From contig NZ_HG942076.1 in assembly GCF_000612665.1 (NCBI RefSeq), positions 1 to 64,000 on the forward strand: a stretch of DNA of 64,000 nucleotides. The letters are read 5' to 3'. The stretch's first letter is position 1, and every line of letters starts with the position of its first letter. Made by a program: the position numbers and the translations under genes. The DNA is from Neobacillus dielmonensis. GTDB lineage: Bacteria; Bacillota; Bacilli; Bacillales; Cytobacillaceae. The notes beneath the pieces were generated by a model. That model was given only the letters and a program-made list of their open reading frames with translations. It searched no databases and was not told the origin of the DNA. Below, piece after piece: positions 15,585 to 23,654 of this stretch.

Positions 15585-18395
15585 ATGGGCTCTTATGCTG
15601 CGATGTTTAATTTTAAGTTGTTATTTTTTTCACTCTGTATTGTACTGATTACATCGTACACTGCTTTTGATTTATACTTCCGTAAGGTTTTATTAACTAA
15701 AACCGGTCGTCAGTACTGTATCAAAAGCAGTTCGGCTGTGTTGGGATTAGGTATTTGGTGTATGCACTTCATCGGAACCTTATCCTACCAACCAATCCAC
15801 CAAATGAGCCTTGACCCTATTTTTGTATGGGGCTCTTTATTCCTATCCATCACAGGCTGTCTTTTTTCATTTGCTTTTTTTAGAAAAATAGAGGGGAAAT
15901 CCCGCCTTCTTATGAGTAGTTCCCTCTTAGTGGCAACCATTGCAGCCATGCACCTGATTGGCATGTATTCTCTACACAAGAATGCCTCACTTCACTACCA
16001 GCTGACAGAGCTGTTCGTTGCTATTTTGATTTTGTTTACGGGATCCTATATTTCGTTTCGCTGGATAGCACATATGAATACGAACCAGCAAAACCATTTT
16101 ACAACGAAGTTAAAGAGCGCTTTAGCCTTAGGCTTAGGCGTAGCGGGCTTTCATTATATCCTTATGTATGATGGATTCCTGTCGCCGCTTCACCATCATT
16201 TACAAGAAAATTCTTCCACAGGCAATAATATGGGGATGACCATATTAGCACTTTATGTTGGAGCTGCTACAGTTATTATTTTAATAATTGTCCTTATTTC
16301 ATCTTATGTGGAAGGTAAATTTTTGAGACAAGCATTAAAATTAAAAACCAATGAACAATATTATCAATCCCTTTTTTACCATAATCCGGACCTCATTATT
16401 ACGTTCGATACGAAAGGCTATTTTCTGGGCATGAATCATGTGGTGGAAGCGTATGGGTATTCCGAAACGGAATTGCGAAATCGTCCGTTTGCCCCGTTGA
16501 TTGTACCAGAAATGTTAGAGACAGCCTTAGAAAATTACTATAAAGCAGCCAGTGGCACAGCAACGAATTACGACACAGCTTTCTATAATAAATTTGGGGA
16601 GCGCATTGAAGTAAACGTAACCAATCTCCCCATTATCGTGGATGGAGAAATTGTTGGTGTATATGGGATTCATAAAGATATAACGAGACACAAACAAGAC
16701 CAGCAGGCATTAGCAGAGGCAGAATTGAAGTATCGGAGCTTAGCGGAAGATGCCATTGTAGGTATTTATATTATGCAAGATGGTAGATTGGTATACGCCA
16801 ATCCCCAACTAGCTAGTATGACAGGATATTCTGTAGAGGAGCTCATCGGCTCGGATGTCACCAATTATATTGTTCCTGAGGACCTTTCTGTTCTTGAAAA
16901 AAACACTCAAAAAATTTTAACAGAAGAGATGCCAGCCCTTCGTTATGTCTATCGCATCGTGAACAAAGACCAAAGTATTTTACAGTTTGAAATACACGCT
17001 TCCAAGACCTTGTTTCAAGGAAAGCCAGCGATTATTGGCAGTATCATTGATATCACCGAACAAAAATTGGCACAAGAAAAAATTAAATATTTAGCGTTCC
17101 ATGATGCTTTAACAGGATTACCGAATCGTTATAAATTTAATTCCCGTTTTCAAGAAGCCATGATGCACCAAGAGATGAAATCAGCTGCCATCCTCTTCTT
17201 AGATCTAGACCGTTTCAAATTGATCAATGATACACTTGGACATGATACGGGCGACCAGCTGCTAAAAGAAATTGCCGACAAGTTAGCAACCTGTATCACC
17301 CCAAAAGATTGCCTAGCAAGAATCGGCGGCGATGAATTTATTCTATTCATGCCGCAGGTGGACCGACCAGGTGTTATTCATACAGCGGAGCGAATGCTGG
17401 CGGCTTTAAACAAACCGATTCATATTAAGGGATTGGAGATGTTTATTACGCCAAGTATCGGGATTAGTCTCTATCCTCATGATGATAAAGAGGTCGGTAA
17501 TTTAATAAAAAAAGCTGATTTAGCCATGCATCAAGCGAAACGTATGGGAAAGAACAATTATCAATTTTACCAAAATCAATCAATAGAAACGACAAACGAA
17601 CGGTTTGAACTGGAACATGACTTGCGTAAGGCAGTGGAACGCGAGGAATTTGTTTTATACTATCAGCCCAAAACCAACATTCAGTCTGGTGCATTAACCG
17701 GGATGGAAGCATTAATCCGTTGGCAGCATCCTGATAAAGGGATTATTTCCCCTGATCAATTTATTCCGTTAGCTGAAGAAACTGGATTGATTGTTCCAAT
17801 CGGGGAATGGGTATTACGTACAGCTTGCAAGCAGTTAAAAGGACTGCTCGATACAGGGTTTCCCCCTGTGCTCGTTTCGGTTAACCTGTCACTGAGACAG
17901 TTTTTCCAGCCTGATTTTATTGGGATGGTAAAATCGGTTTTGGCTGAAACCGGTCTATCTCCTGAATATGTGGAATTGGAGATGACTGAAAGCATGATGA
18001 TTGATACCCATCATGCCCTAAAGATTGTAAGAGATTTGAAAAAATTAGGGGTCAAAATCAGTTTGGATGATTTTGGGACAGGATATAGTTCTCTTCACTA
18101 TTTAAAGGAATTTCCGGTTGATACGATAAAAATTGATCAATCCATTGATCAATCCTTTGTTCGTGATAGCTTAACAAATGGAAGCAATGCAACCATTGTA
18201 AAAACCATCATCGCCATGGCGCACCAGTTAAAAATGACGGTCATTGCTGAGGGAGTCGAAACAAAAGAGCAGTTGACCTTTTTGCAGCAGCATCTCTGTG
18301 ATTCGGCACAAGGCTATTTATTCAGCAAACCTCGACCACTCGAAGAAATCATTAAAAGTATCGATACCTTCAAACACTGCGTAAAACATGTGTAA
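15585..18395 (+). CDS. MHYT-PAS-PAS-GGDEF-EAL cyclic-di-GMP signalling protein
   Basis: 936 residues, start ATG after GTAGGAGATGGG. The N-terminal ~240 residues form an MHYT-type membrane sensor with seven helices and the motifs WCMHFIGTL, AAMHLIGMYS and FHYILMYD. Two PAS domains follow (about 260-380 and 385-500), then GGDEF (IGGDEFILF intact, about 505-665) and EAL (MEALIRWQHP intact, about 680-930, with DDFGTGYSSL). Both catalytic motifs look intact, so synthesis and degradation of c-di-GMP are both possible. MHYT domains are proposed to sense diatomic gases through metal (family knowledge). B. subtilis DgcK/PdeH-type proteins lack this full layout. Confidence 0.92.
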   Translation: MGSYAAMFNFKLLFFSLCIVLITSYTAFDLYFRKVLLTKTGRQYCIKSSSAVLGLGIWCMHFIGTLSYQPIHQMSLDPIFVWGSLFLSITGCLFSFAFFRKIEGKSRLLMSSSLLVATIAAMHLIGMYSLHKNASLHYQLTELFVAILILFTGSYISFRWIAHMNTNQQNHFTTKLKSALALGLGVAGFHYILMYDGFLSPLHHHLQENSSTGNNMGMTILALYVGAATVIILIIVLISSYVEGKFLRQALKLKTNEQYYQSLFYHNPDLIITFDTKGYFLGMNHVVEAYGYSETELRNRPFAPLIVPEMLETALENYYKAASGTATNYDTAFYNKFGERIEVNVTNLPIIVDGEIVGVYGIHKDITRHKQDQQALAEAELKYRSLAEDAIVGIYIMQDGRLVYANPQLASMTGYSVEELIGSDVTNYIVPEDLSVLEKNTQKILTEEMPALRYVYRIVNKDQSILQFEIHASKTLFQGKPAIIGSIIDITEQKLAQEKIKYLAFHDALTGLPNRYKFNSRFQEAMMHQEMKSAAILFLDLDRFKLINDTLGHDTGDQLLKEIADKLATCITPKDCLARIGGDEFILFMPQVDRPGVIHTAERMLAALNKPIHIKGLEMFITPSIGISLYPHDDKEVGNLIKKADLAMHQAKRMGKNNYQFYQNQSIETTNERFELEHDLRKAVEREEFVLYYQPKTNIQSGALTGMEALIRWQHPDKGIISPDQFIPLAEETGLIVPIGEWVLRTACKQLKGLLDTGFPPVLVSVNLSLRQFFQPDFIGMVKSVLAETGLSPEYVELEMTESMMIDTHHALKIVRDLKKLGVKISLDDFGTGYSSLHYLKEFPVDTIKIDQSIDQSFVRDSLTNGSNATIVKTIIAMAHQLKMTVIAEGVETKEQLTFLQQHLCDSAQGYLFSKPRPLEEIIKSIDTFKHCVKHV

Positions 18396-18400
18396 AATAT

Positions 18401-18456
18401 GGGGACGGTTTTATTGCTTCAAAATTGGAAGCAGGAGAACCGTCCCTGTGTTTCAT
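18401..18456. repeat. REP-like element, full copy
   Basis: ggggacggttttattgcttc ... gaagcaggagaaccgtccct gtgtttcat, starting 5 bp after the stop of the GGDEF-EAL gene. Inner arms GCTTC/GAAGC are complementary. Confidence 0.88.
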
Positions 18457-18649
18457 TAATCCATATCATATTTGTCCAAACTTCAATAAAATGCCTCTAA
18501 AAGTATTGTTTGACTCAAATATTGTTATTTTCTTCTCGGATTTCCTGTCAAAAAAGAAAAACCCTCGTTCGATTAAAATGCTGATTCCCGTTATCTTAAA
18601 GCTACCTAGGAATGATTGGGAAAGCGCGCGATCCAGGAAGGATCCAGCA

Positions 18650-19138
18650 TTGGATAACTTTAATGAATTAGCGGACCAGTACACCCCCATGATCCACAAA
18701 ATCATGCACTCGCTTCATCTTTACCGAGACCAGGAGGAGTTCTATCAAACGGCATTAATTGCTCTTTGGGAGGCAAACAATGGCTTTAACCCGGAAAAAG
18801 GCAGCTTCACCAACTATGCCTATGCCTACATCAAAGGGAAACTCTTGCTGGAGCTGACGCGGAGCCACAAATATGAGCAAAGAACCACCTACCCTAAGGA
18901 AGAGTATTGGGGGACCGTTCAGGACCAGCATGACGACCAGCCTCTTGAAGCCGAAATCCTGCTTTCCTATTGTCAGGGGCTTTCCGAAAAGGAGACAAAA
19001 TGGGTCATGGGGGCCATTCTCTATGATCAGTCGATTCAGGAGATTGCCGCCCAGGAACATGTTTCTTGTTCAGCCGTAAAGCAGTGGAAACTGAGCGCAT
19101 TAAAGAAATTAAGAGCAAAGTTCGCGGACCGGTATTAA
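18650..19138 (+). CDS. Sigma-70 family RNA polymerase sigma factor
   Basis: 162 residues from TTG 18650, which has AGGAAGGA at 18635-18642. A longer open frame back to 18425 would translate the REP-like element and lacks ribosome binding sites, so it is rejected. Region 2 is clear (DNFNELADQYTPMIHKIM, EEFYQTALIALWEA, GSFTNYAYAYIKGKLL), as is a region 4 helix-turn-helix near the end (QSIQEIAAQEHVSCSAVKQW). No anti-sigma gene is adjacent. The short size and lack of region 3 place it with ECF-like or phage-like sigma factors. The stop codon lies inside the first unit of the TTAACGACA repeat. Confidence 0.75.
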   Translation: MDNFNELADQYTPMIHKIMHSLHLYRDQEEFYQTALIALWEANNGFNPEKGSFTNYAYAYIKGKLLLELTRSHKYEQRTTYPKEEYWGTVQDQHDDQPLEAEILLSYCQGLSEKETKWVMGAILYDQSIQEIAAQEHVSCSAVKQWKLSALKKLRAKFADRY

Positions 19139-19280
19139 CGACAAAAGCGGGGGAATTCTGAGGAAACTGTCGTTAATAAGCGGGCTTAACGACAAAACCA
19201 ATGAATAATCAGAGTAAACTGTCGTTAATTAACCCTCTTAACGCCAAAACTGATGAGGAATCAGGGAAAACTGTCGTTAA
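19135..19280. repeat. Triple repeat of TTAACGACA...TGTCGTTAA hairpins
   Basis: Units at 19135-19176, 19186-19228 and 19238-19280, period 51-52 bp. Each has 9-bp inverted arms (TTAACGACA/TGTCGTTAA; the third left arm has one change, ACGCC) around a variable interior, and the spacers contain taagcg. The first arm contains the TAA stop of the sigma factor gene. May act in termination; origin unknown. Confidence 0.88.
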
Positions 19281-19287
19281 TAAGCGA

Positions 19288-19351
19288 TGAAACAAGGGGA
19301 CGGTTCCTCCGCTTCATAAAAGGAAGCAGGAGAACCGTCCCTGTGTTTCAC
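19288..19351. repeat. REP-like element, full copy
   Basis: tgaaacaaggggacggttcc ... ggaagcaggagaaccgtccc tgtgtttcac between convergent genes. The TGA of the lipoprotein gene (19348-19350) is part of the right end. Confidence 0.9.
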
Positions 19352-19872
19352 TCCATAACAGCAGAATGAACAATTTGTAAGAGGGTTTGTTCGTCTACGG
19401 CGCTGGCTTCGAAACGTAGGTCGTAGACAGCTTTTTTGGATTCCAGGAATAGAAAGATGTGGGTTTCTTTTTTGGTTTCTGACTGCACGGCATCACTAAC
19501 TACTGTGACTTGATACGCCTCAAATGGCAGCTGGTCCAGCTTTTGTTTATCGGTTATGACGGATTGATTGGGTACTAACGCTTCTACTGAATCCGAATAG
19601 GCCAGCCCTTCGATGATTCCAATCGGGTTCCCCTTGATTGAAAAGGCAGCAGAATCCAGCCCCTTTTTCACCTCCCAGTTGCCGCTTACGTTTATTTTTA
19701 AATGATCCAGGGCAATCTCTTGTACTGGTTCTTTTGTTTTATTCTCTATCGATTTCGTGGATTCTTGGACCGCCCGATTCTCTCCAGAGTCCTTTATTGC
19801 GGAAGCGTGAGCACAGCCTGTCATGACTGCGGCTACCAGCAGAACCGAACAAATCGTCATTCCTGTTTTCAT
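19348..19872 (-). CDS. Lipoprotein of an ECF sigma operon, unknown function
   Basis: A 174-residue exported lipoprotein (lipobox VMTGC, Cys20), start after GGAATAAGG. The mature part has a Ser/Lys/Glu linker and a C-terminal alpha/beta domain (NVSGNWEVKKGLDSAAFSIKGNPIGIIEGLAY) resembling small PsbP-like or DUF4367-like modules; this match is weak. It follows the anti-sigma gene by 15 bp, as third gene of the sigma operon, and may act in envelope sensing. The stop codon is contributed by the REP-like element. Confidence 0.65.
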   Translation of the reverse strand: MKTGMTICSVLLVAAVMTGCAHASAIKDSGENRAVQESTKSIENKTKEPVQEIALDHLKINVSGNWEVKKGLDSAAFSIKGNPIGIIEGLAYSDSVEALVPNQSVITDKQKLDQLPFEAYQVTVVSDAVQSETKKETHIFLFLESKKAVYDLRFEASAVDEQTLLQIVHSAVME

Positions 19873-19887
19873 CCTTATTCCAACTCT

Positions 19888-21177
19888 CTATTCATATTTT
19901 AAATCGATTTTCATCAAGCTAAAGTGATCGCCTTGTTCTTCATTGGTATCCCTGACAAACACAATGGACTTTCCATCCTTCGACCAACATGGCTGCCAGT
20001 CGCTGTACTGGCCGCTCACAACCAGATCAACAGGCAAACCGCTTGAAGACGCATTCATGTTTTTTAACTGTACCTCGTTTAATTGCGACTTCGTTAATTG
20101 CGATTCCCGTTTACTGTCCACATGAATCGCCCAAATCTCCCGGAAAGTCGTCACAATCTCTGCTTTTTGTGTTTTAGACTTTTTCCGTGTTGTCGTATCC
20201 TTGGCATAAGTGATAAATTGGCCATCTGGTGACCAACTCGGTTCCATTCCTGCCGTTAATTTTCGAGAATTCGAACCATCACTGTTGACCAGCCACACTT
20301 CTTTTTCCATCGTTTCCCCACTAGTTCGTGTCTTCGTGAAGGCGATGGTTTTACCATCCGGCGACCAACTTGGTTCAGAACCAGCTGCAATTTTCACTAG
20401 CTTCCCCGTCTCAATCTCCATTGTCCAAATTTCCTCACCGATTTGGGTATGGCCGTGTGGCTGATTCATGGTATAGCTGTGTTTGGCAAACGCGAGGTTC
20501 TTGCCATTCGGCGACCACGTTGGATGATCATAAAATTCGTCTGGAGATTCTGGTGATGTTAACTTTCGGACATTTGAGCCATCCCGGTCCATGAGCCAGA
20601 TTCCGGCATTCTTCGTTTGATAACCGGAAAACGCCACCTGTTTTCCGTCAGGGGACCACGAAGGACTTCGCATATATTGAAACGAATCAAGCGGATATTC
20701 TTTGAATGATTCGGCCGGACTCCATACAACGATTCTTTCCTCTTTTTCAAAACCAATCTCTCCGTCTGACAGCAGCGTCGGATCATTCACCTTGGTAATC
20801 CCCAATGAGACTAATTGCTCCTCCTTCACTGCCCGAATTTGGTCTGCCACAGCTATTTCATTTGGAAAAAGTGACGAAAGACTGACTGACAACACAACGA
20901 GACCTGCTGCCACTAATGGAAGAAAATAGTTTTTCCAAGAGCGTTTTTTGACATTGGACTTTGGCCTTCTTGCTGCCAATTCCTGTTTAATTCTCTGCCT
21001 CACATTTTCTTCAAAACCTGGTGTCGGCATTTCAATTGCATTGGTTAACTTAATCAATTGGACAGTTTCAATCAGTTCGTTCCATTCTTGATCTCCCGGC
21101 TGAATACCCAGTTCGCCGGTTTGCCAATTCAACTGATCAATATACTGGGAAAGTCTTTCTTCTTTTGAAAAATTCAT
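19888..21177 (-). CDS. Anti-sigma-like membrane protein with TolB-type propeller
   Basis: 429 residues. The N-terminal ~75 residues are cytoplasmic, followed by one helix (YFLPLVAAGLVVLSVSLSSLF, about residues 86-106). The extracellular part contains at least five PD40/TolB repeats with the signature W-S-P-[DN]-G-K (SWSPDGKQVAF, TWSPNGKNLAF, SWSPDGKTIAF, SWSPDGQFITY, CWSKDGKSIVF). The start ATG overlaps the sigma factor stop by 4 nt. The arrangement sigma/one-helix protein marks it as the cognate anti-sigma factor (inference), with a beta-propeller as sensor. No zinc HxxxCxxC motif is seen. Confidence 0.8.
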   Translation of the reverse strand: MNFSKEERLSQYIDQLNWQTGELGIQPGDQEWNELIETVQLIKLTNAIEMPTPGFEENVRQRIKQELAARRPKSNVKKRSWKNYFLPLVAAGLVVLSVSLSSLFPNEIAVADQIRAVKEEQLVSLGITKVNDPTLLSDGEIGFEKEERIVVWSPAESFKEYPLDSFQYMRSPSWSPDGKQVAFSGYQTKNAGIWLMDRDGSNVRKLTSPESPDEFYDHPTWSPNGKNLAFAKHSYTMNQPHGHTQIGEEIWTMEIETGKLVKIAAGSEPSWSPDGKTIAFTKTRTSGETMEKEVWLVNSDGSNSRKLTAGMEPSWSPDGQFITYAKDTTTRKKSKTQKAEIVTTFREIWAIHVDSKRESQLTKSQLNEVQLKNMNASSSGLPVDLVVSGQYSDWQPCWSKDGKSIVFVRDTNEEQGDHFSLMKIDLKYE

Positions 21178-21677
21178 CGCAAAGCCTCCTCCAAAAATTT
21201 CTTTTTCACGAGATCCTTGATTTTTTGAATCGCCCGAAATTGGGTGACCTTGACATAGCTTTCCGACCGTCCCAGTAATGCTGCAGTTTCTTTAATTGTT
21301 AAATCTTGCAACAGACGCAGCACAATGATTTTTCTCTGTTCTTCATTTAATAACGAAAGGGCATACGCTACCTGTTCTTTTTGCTCGAGGACTTTGCCCA
21401 AATCATTCCCTATGTCGACGAGGAGTTGTTCTGGCTCCAATGGCAACGGGTCTTCCGTTCTTTGTTTTTTTCTCCAGCGGTCAATGATGATATTACGGGC
21501 AATGGTTTTTAGGAGAGCCGGAACATTAACATCTTCTTTATACCGCTCCTCTGCCCGGATCGCTCGAATAAAGGTTTCCTGCGTGATATCTTCTGCCTCT
21601 TGCTGGTGGCGGACTCGCAAAAAAACATAGACATAAATCTCTTTCCAATGATCAATCCATATTTGCTCCCAATCCAC
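21174..21677 (-). CDS. ECF-type RNA polymerase sigma factor
   Basis: 167 residues, GTG start behind AAGGAG (8 nt). Region 2 (EIYVYVFLRVRHQQEAEDITQETFIRAI) and region 4 (LNEEQRKIIVLRLLQDLTIKETAALLGRSESYVKVTQFRAI) are typical of ECF factors. It overlaps the anti-sigma gene by ATGA. An ECF-type promoter lies about 40 bp upstream, which suggests autoregulation. Confidence 0.9.
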   Translation of the reverse strand: MDWEQIWIDHWKEIYVYVFLRVRHQQEAEDITQETFIRAIRAEERYKEDVNVPALLKTIARNIIIDRWRKKQRTEDPLPLEPEQLLVDIGNDLGKVLEQKEQVAYALSLLNEEQRKIIVLRLLQDLTIKETAALLGRSESYVKVTQFRAIQKIKDLVKKKFLEEALR

Positions 21678-21716
21678 TTTTTAGGCTCCTTTTTCTTGTA
21701 GACGTCTATACAATTC

Positions 21717-21744
21717 AAAACGTTAGTTAGCAAAAGAAGTTACA
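21717..21744 (-). promoter_or_regulatory. ECF-type autoregulatory promoter
   Basis: On the minus strand, TGTAAC (21739-21744), a 16-nt spacer, then CGTTTT (21717-21722). This matches the AAC...CGT pattern of Bacillus ECF promoters (for example TGAAAC-N16-CGTA for SigW). Confidence 0.65.
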
Positions 21745-21797
21745 GTTCCGTTGAATATTACTGTCAAGGCCAAGCCACAACTCAAACTGCTGTGAAT

Positions 21798-21824
21798 AAA
21801 AAAGCGCCGCCCATTTAGCAGCAC
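21798..21824 (-). terminator. Terminator of the upstream lipoprotein gene
   Basis: On the minus strand, GTGCTGC pairs with GCGGCGC using two G-U pairs (21818-21824 with 21804-21810), followed by TTTTTT. It lies about 30 bp after the stop at 21856. Confidence 0.6.
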
Positions 21825-21855
21825 TTACTGTTGTCCTTATGAATGGTGAATGTTT

Positions 21856-22653
21856 CTATTTGTTGATAAAAAAGCTTCCCATATCTTCCACTTCTATATC
21901 CGTATTATATGAGCTGCTATCATACTTAAATCTATCCATGATAATTGTTTCATAGGCATTTTTCTTTTCTCCGTTTTTCTTTGCCTCACTAAATATACTT
22001 TCTTCTAAACCCGTATCGATATAATCCTCAACAGTCTTTTGTTTATTTGAAGGAACAAAGTCGATTATAACGGTAAAATACTGAAAACCATCATCGGCTA
22101 CTTTTTTTATAAACTGTTGGATGGCAGAATAATAGCTTTCCCTTGAATAACTTTCATTAACTAATATGGCTATTTGGAAGAAAGCATTGAGCTTACTTTT
22201 ATCCAAATCAGTCAATTTCGTCTTTACATTCAAATTTTGGTGAGGGTTAGCAGTCACAAAGAAAAGTGTGTTTGGAGCAAGATTTGTTACATTAGGTTGA
22301 TAGTTTGTGCGCAGGAGTTTGCTTGCTAAAACCTTTTGGTATGTATCTTCATAAGAGTGTTGTCCTTCTCTAATAACAATAAATTGATTATTGGCAGGAT
22401 CATACCCTTTTCCTTCAAATTGAGTACCCGCTGCAAAACCTAGCGTTACTTTTTCTATGTCTGCAACCCTAAAGTCTTGTCCGTACTTTTCTTTTAGATA
22501 GGATTGCATCTTTATTTTTTCTTCCTTTCTTTCAGCAGAATTCATTGTCCTACTGCAGCCTACTGTTGTGATGATCGTAATAGAAAGTAGAAACAACACT
22601 GTCACTTTTAATAAGCCTAACTTTTTCGGGCGTACCATTTCACATATGTGCAC
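21856..22653 (-). CDS. Lipoprotein of unknown function
   Basis: A 265-residue exported lipoprotein with lipobox TTVGC. AAAGGTG lies 5 nt before ATG 22653. Content after the signal: Lys/Glu-rich helix, then a mixed alpha/beta region (DFRVADIEKVTLGFAAGTQFEGKGYDP; YFTVIIDFVPSNKQKTVEDYI). No domain is recognised. It stands alone with its own terminator. Confidence 0.65.
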   Translation of the reverse strand: MHICEMVRPKKLGLLKVTVLFLLSITIITTVGCSRTMNSAERKEEKIKMQSYLKEKYGQDFRVADIEKVTLGFAAGTQFEGKGYDPANNQFIVIREGQHSYEDTYQKVLASKLLRTNYQPNVTNLAPNTLFFVTANPHQNLNVKTKLTDLDKSKLNAFFQIAILVNESYSRESYYSAIQQFIKKVADDGFQYFTVIIDFVPSNKQKTVEDYIDTGLEESIFSEAKKNGEKKNAYETIIMDRFKYDSSSYNTDIEVEDMGSFFINK

Positions 22654-22787
22654 CTTTCACTATTAATTTAATTTGGCAGGGAATTTTTTTACTTGATAAT
22701 TTTACCATTATTAGCACCCATTCTTCATCAAATAAATGGAAATTCTGAAAATACTAGATAATTCTCTGCCAAACGGGTTCCCCAGGC

Positions 22788-22816
22788 TTGAAGCATAAGA
22801 ATCGTACCCGTGCTTC
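22788..22816. repeat. REP-like element, degenerate half copy
   Basis: ttgaagcataagaatcgtac ccgtgcttc resembles the right half (GAAGCAGGAGAACCGTCCCCnTGCTTC) with several changes. Confidence 0.5.
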
Positions 22817-22873
22817 CCTCTCTATGATATGGTAAAATATTGAAAATAATATATTTTGTTGTGGAGGTAGAAT

Positions 22874-23581
22874 ATGAACGTTGAGTCGATTATGGAGAAG
22901 CTGCAAGAGCTTGGTTCTGAACAAACTAAGAAGACGTTTATGAATCACGGGGCTAGTGGCAGCTTATTTGGAGTCAAGGTCGGAGATTTAAAAAAACTCG
23001 TCAAGTTTGTGAAAAGAGATCAGGATCTGGCTTTGGCTTTATATAAAACAGGCAATTCGGATGCTATGTATTTAGCAGGTCTGTCCGTTAATCCAAAGTT
23101 GATGACCAAGGAGACTCTTCAAAGTTGGGTAAAACAAGCAAACTGGTATTTGCTTGCGGAATATACGGTTGCTGGTGTGGCGGCTGAAAGTCCGTATGCG
23201 TTGGAACTTGCACGTGAATGGATGGATTCAGAAGAAGAAATGATTGCGGTTGCCGGCTGGAGCACCTATGCCAACTACTTATCGATTACGCCCGACGAAA
23301 TGCTCGATATACAGGAGATTCGCCGCTTGCTCATAAGAGTTGAAAACACGATTCATCAAGAACAAAACCGGGTCCGTTATGTCATGAACGGCTTTGTCAT
23401 TAGTGTCGGGGCCTACGTTACCTCTCTACACAACGAAGCCATCAGGGTGGGCGAAGCAATCGGGAAAGTACACGTCAACATGGGCAACACTGCCTGCAAA
23501 GTTCCTCTCGCCGTTCCCTATATAAGAAAAATCGAAGAACGCAACAAAATCGGCGTCAAACGCAAAACTTGCATCTGTTAG
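22874..23581 (+). CDS. AlkD-like DNA alkylation repair protein, copy 1
   Basis: 235 residues, start ATG after GTGGAGGT. Alpha-helical HEAT-like protein of the COG4912/AlkD family of 3-methyladenine-type glycosylases: N-terminal MEKLQELGSEQTKKTFMNHGASGSLFGVKVGDLKKL, then SDAMYLAGL and the WYLLAEYTVAGVA segment. A same-length paralogue lies at 45412-46119. The C-terminus KIGVKRKTCIC matches the paralogue's RIGFKRKYVRC. The stop TAG opens the REP-like element. Substrate and activity are inferred from family; this subgroup may lack glycosylase activity. Confidence 0.8.
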   Translation: MNVESIMEKLQELGSEQTKKTFMNHGASGSLFGVKVGDLKKLVKFVKRDQDLALALYKTGNSDAMYLAGLSVNPKLMTKETLQSWVKQANWYLLAEYTVAGVAAESPYALELAREWMDSEEEMIAVAGWSTYANYLSITPDEMLDIQEIRRLLIRVENTIHQEQNRVRYVMNGFVISVGAYVTSLHNEAIRVGEAIGKVHVNMGNTACKVPLAVPYIRKIEERNKIGVKRKTCIC

Positions 23582-23654
23582 GGGACCATAGGGACGGTTC
23601 TTCTGGTCCCAAAGGGAGCCAGGAGAACCGTCCCCCTGGAGCTCCCTGCTTCAC
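23581..23654. repeat. REP-like element, full copy, GGTCCC variant
   Basis: ggggaccatagggacggttc ttctggtccc aaag ggagccaggagaaccgtcccc ... ctgcttca. Inner arms CTGGTCCC/GGGAGCCAG pair. The left end touches one gene's TAG (23579-23581) and the right end supplies the other's TGA (23651-23653). Confidence 0.9.

Noticed and set aside
18425..18649. N-terminal extension of the sigma factor
   Set aside because: It would translate a REP-like element, lacks a ribosome binding site and precedes a good TTG start with AGGAAGGA.
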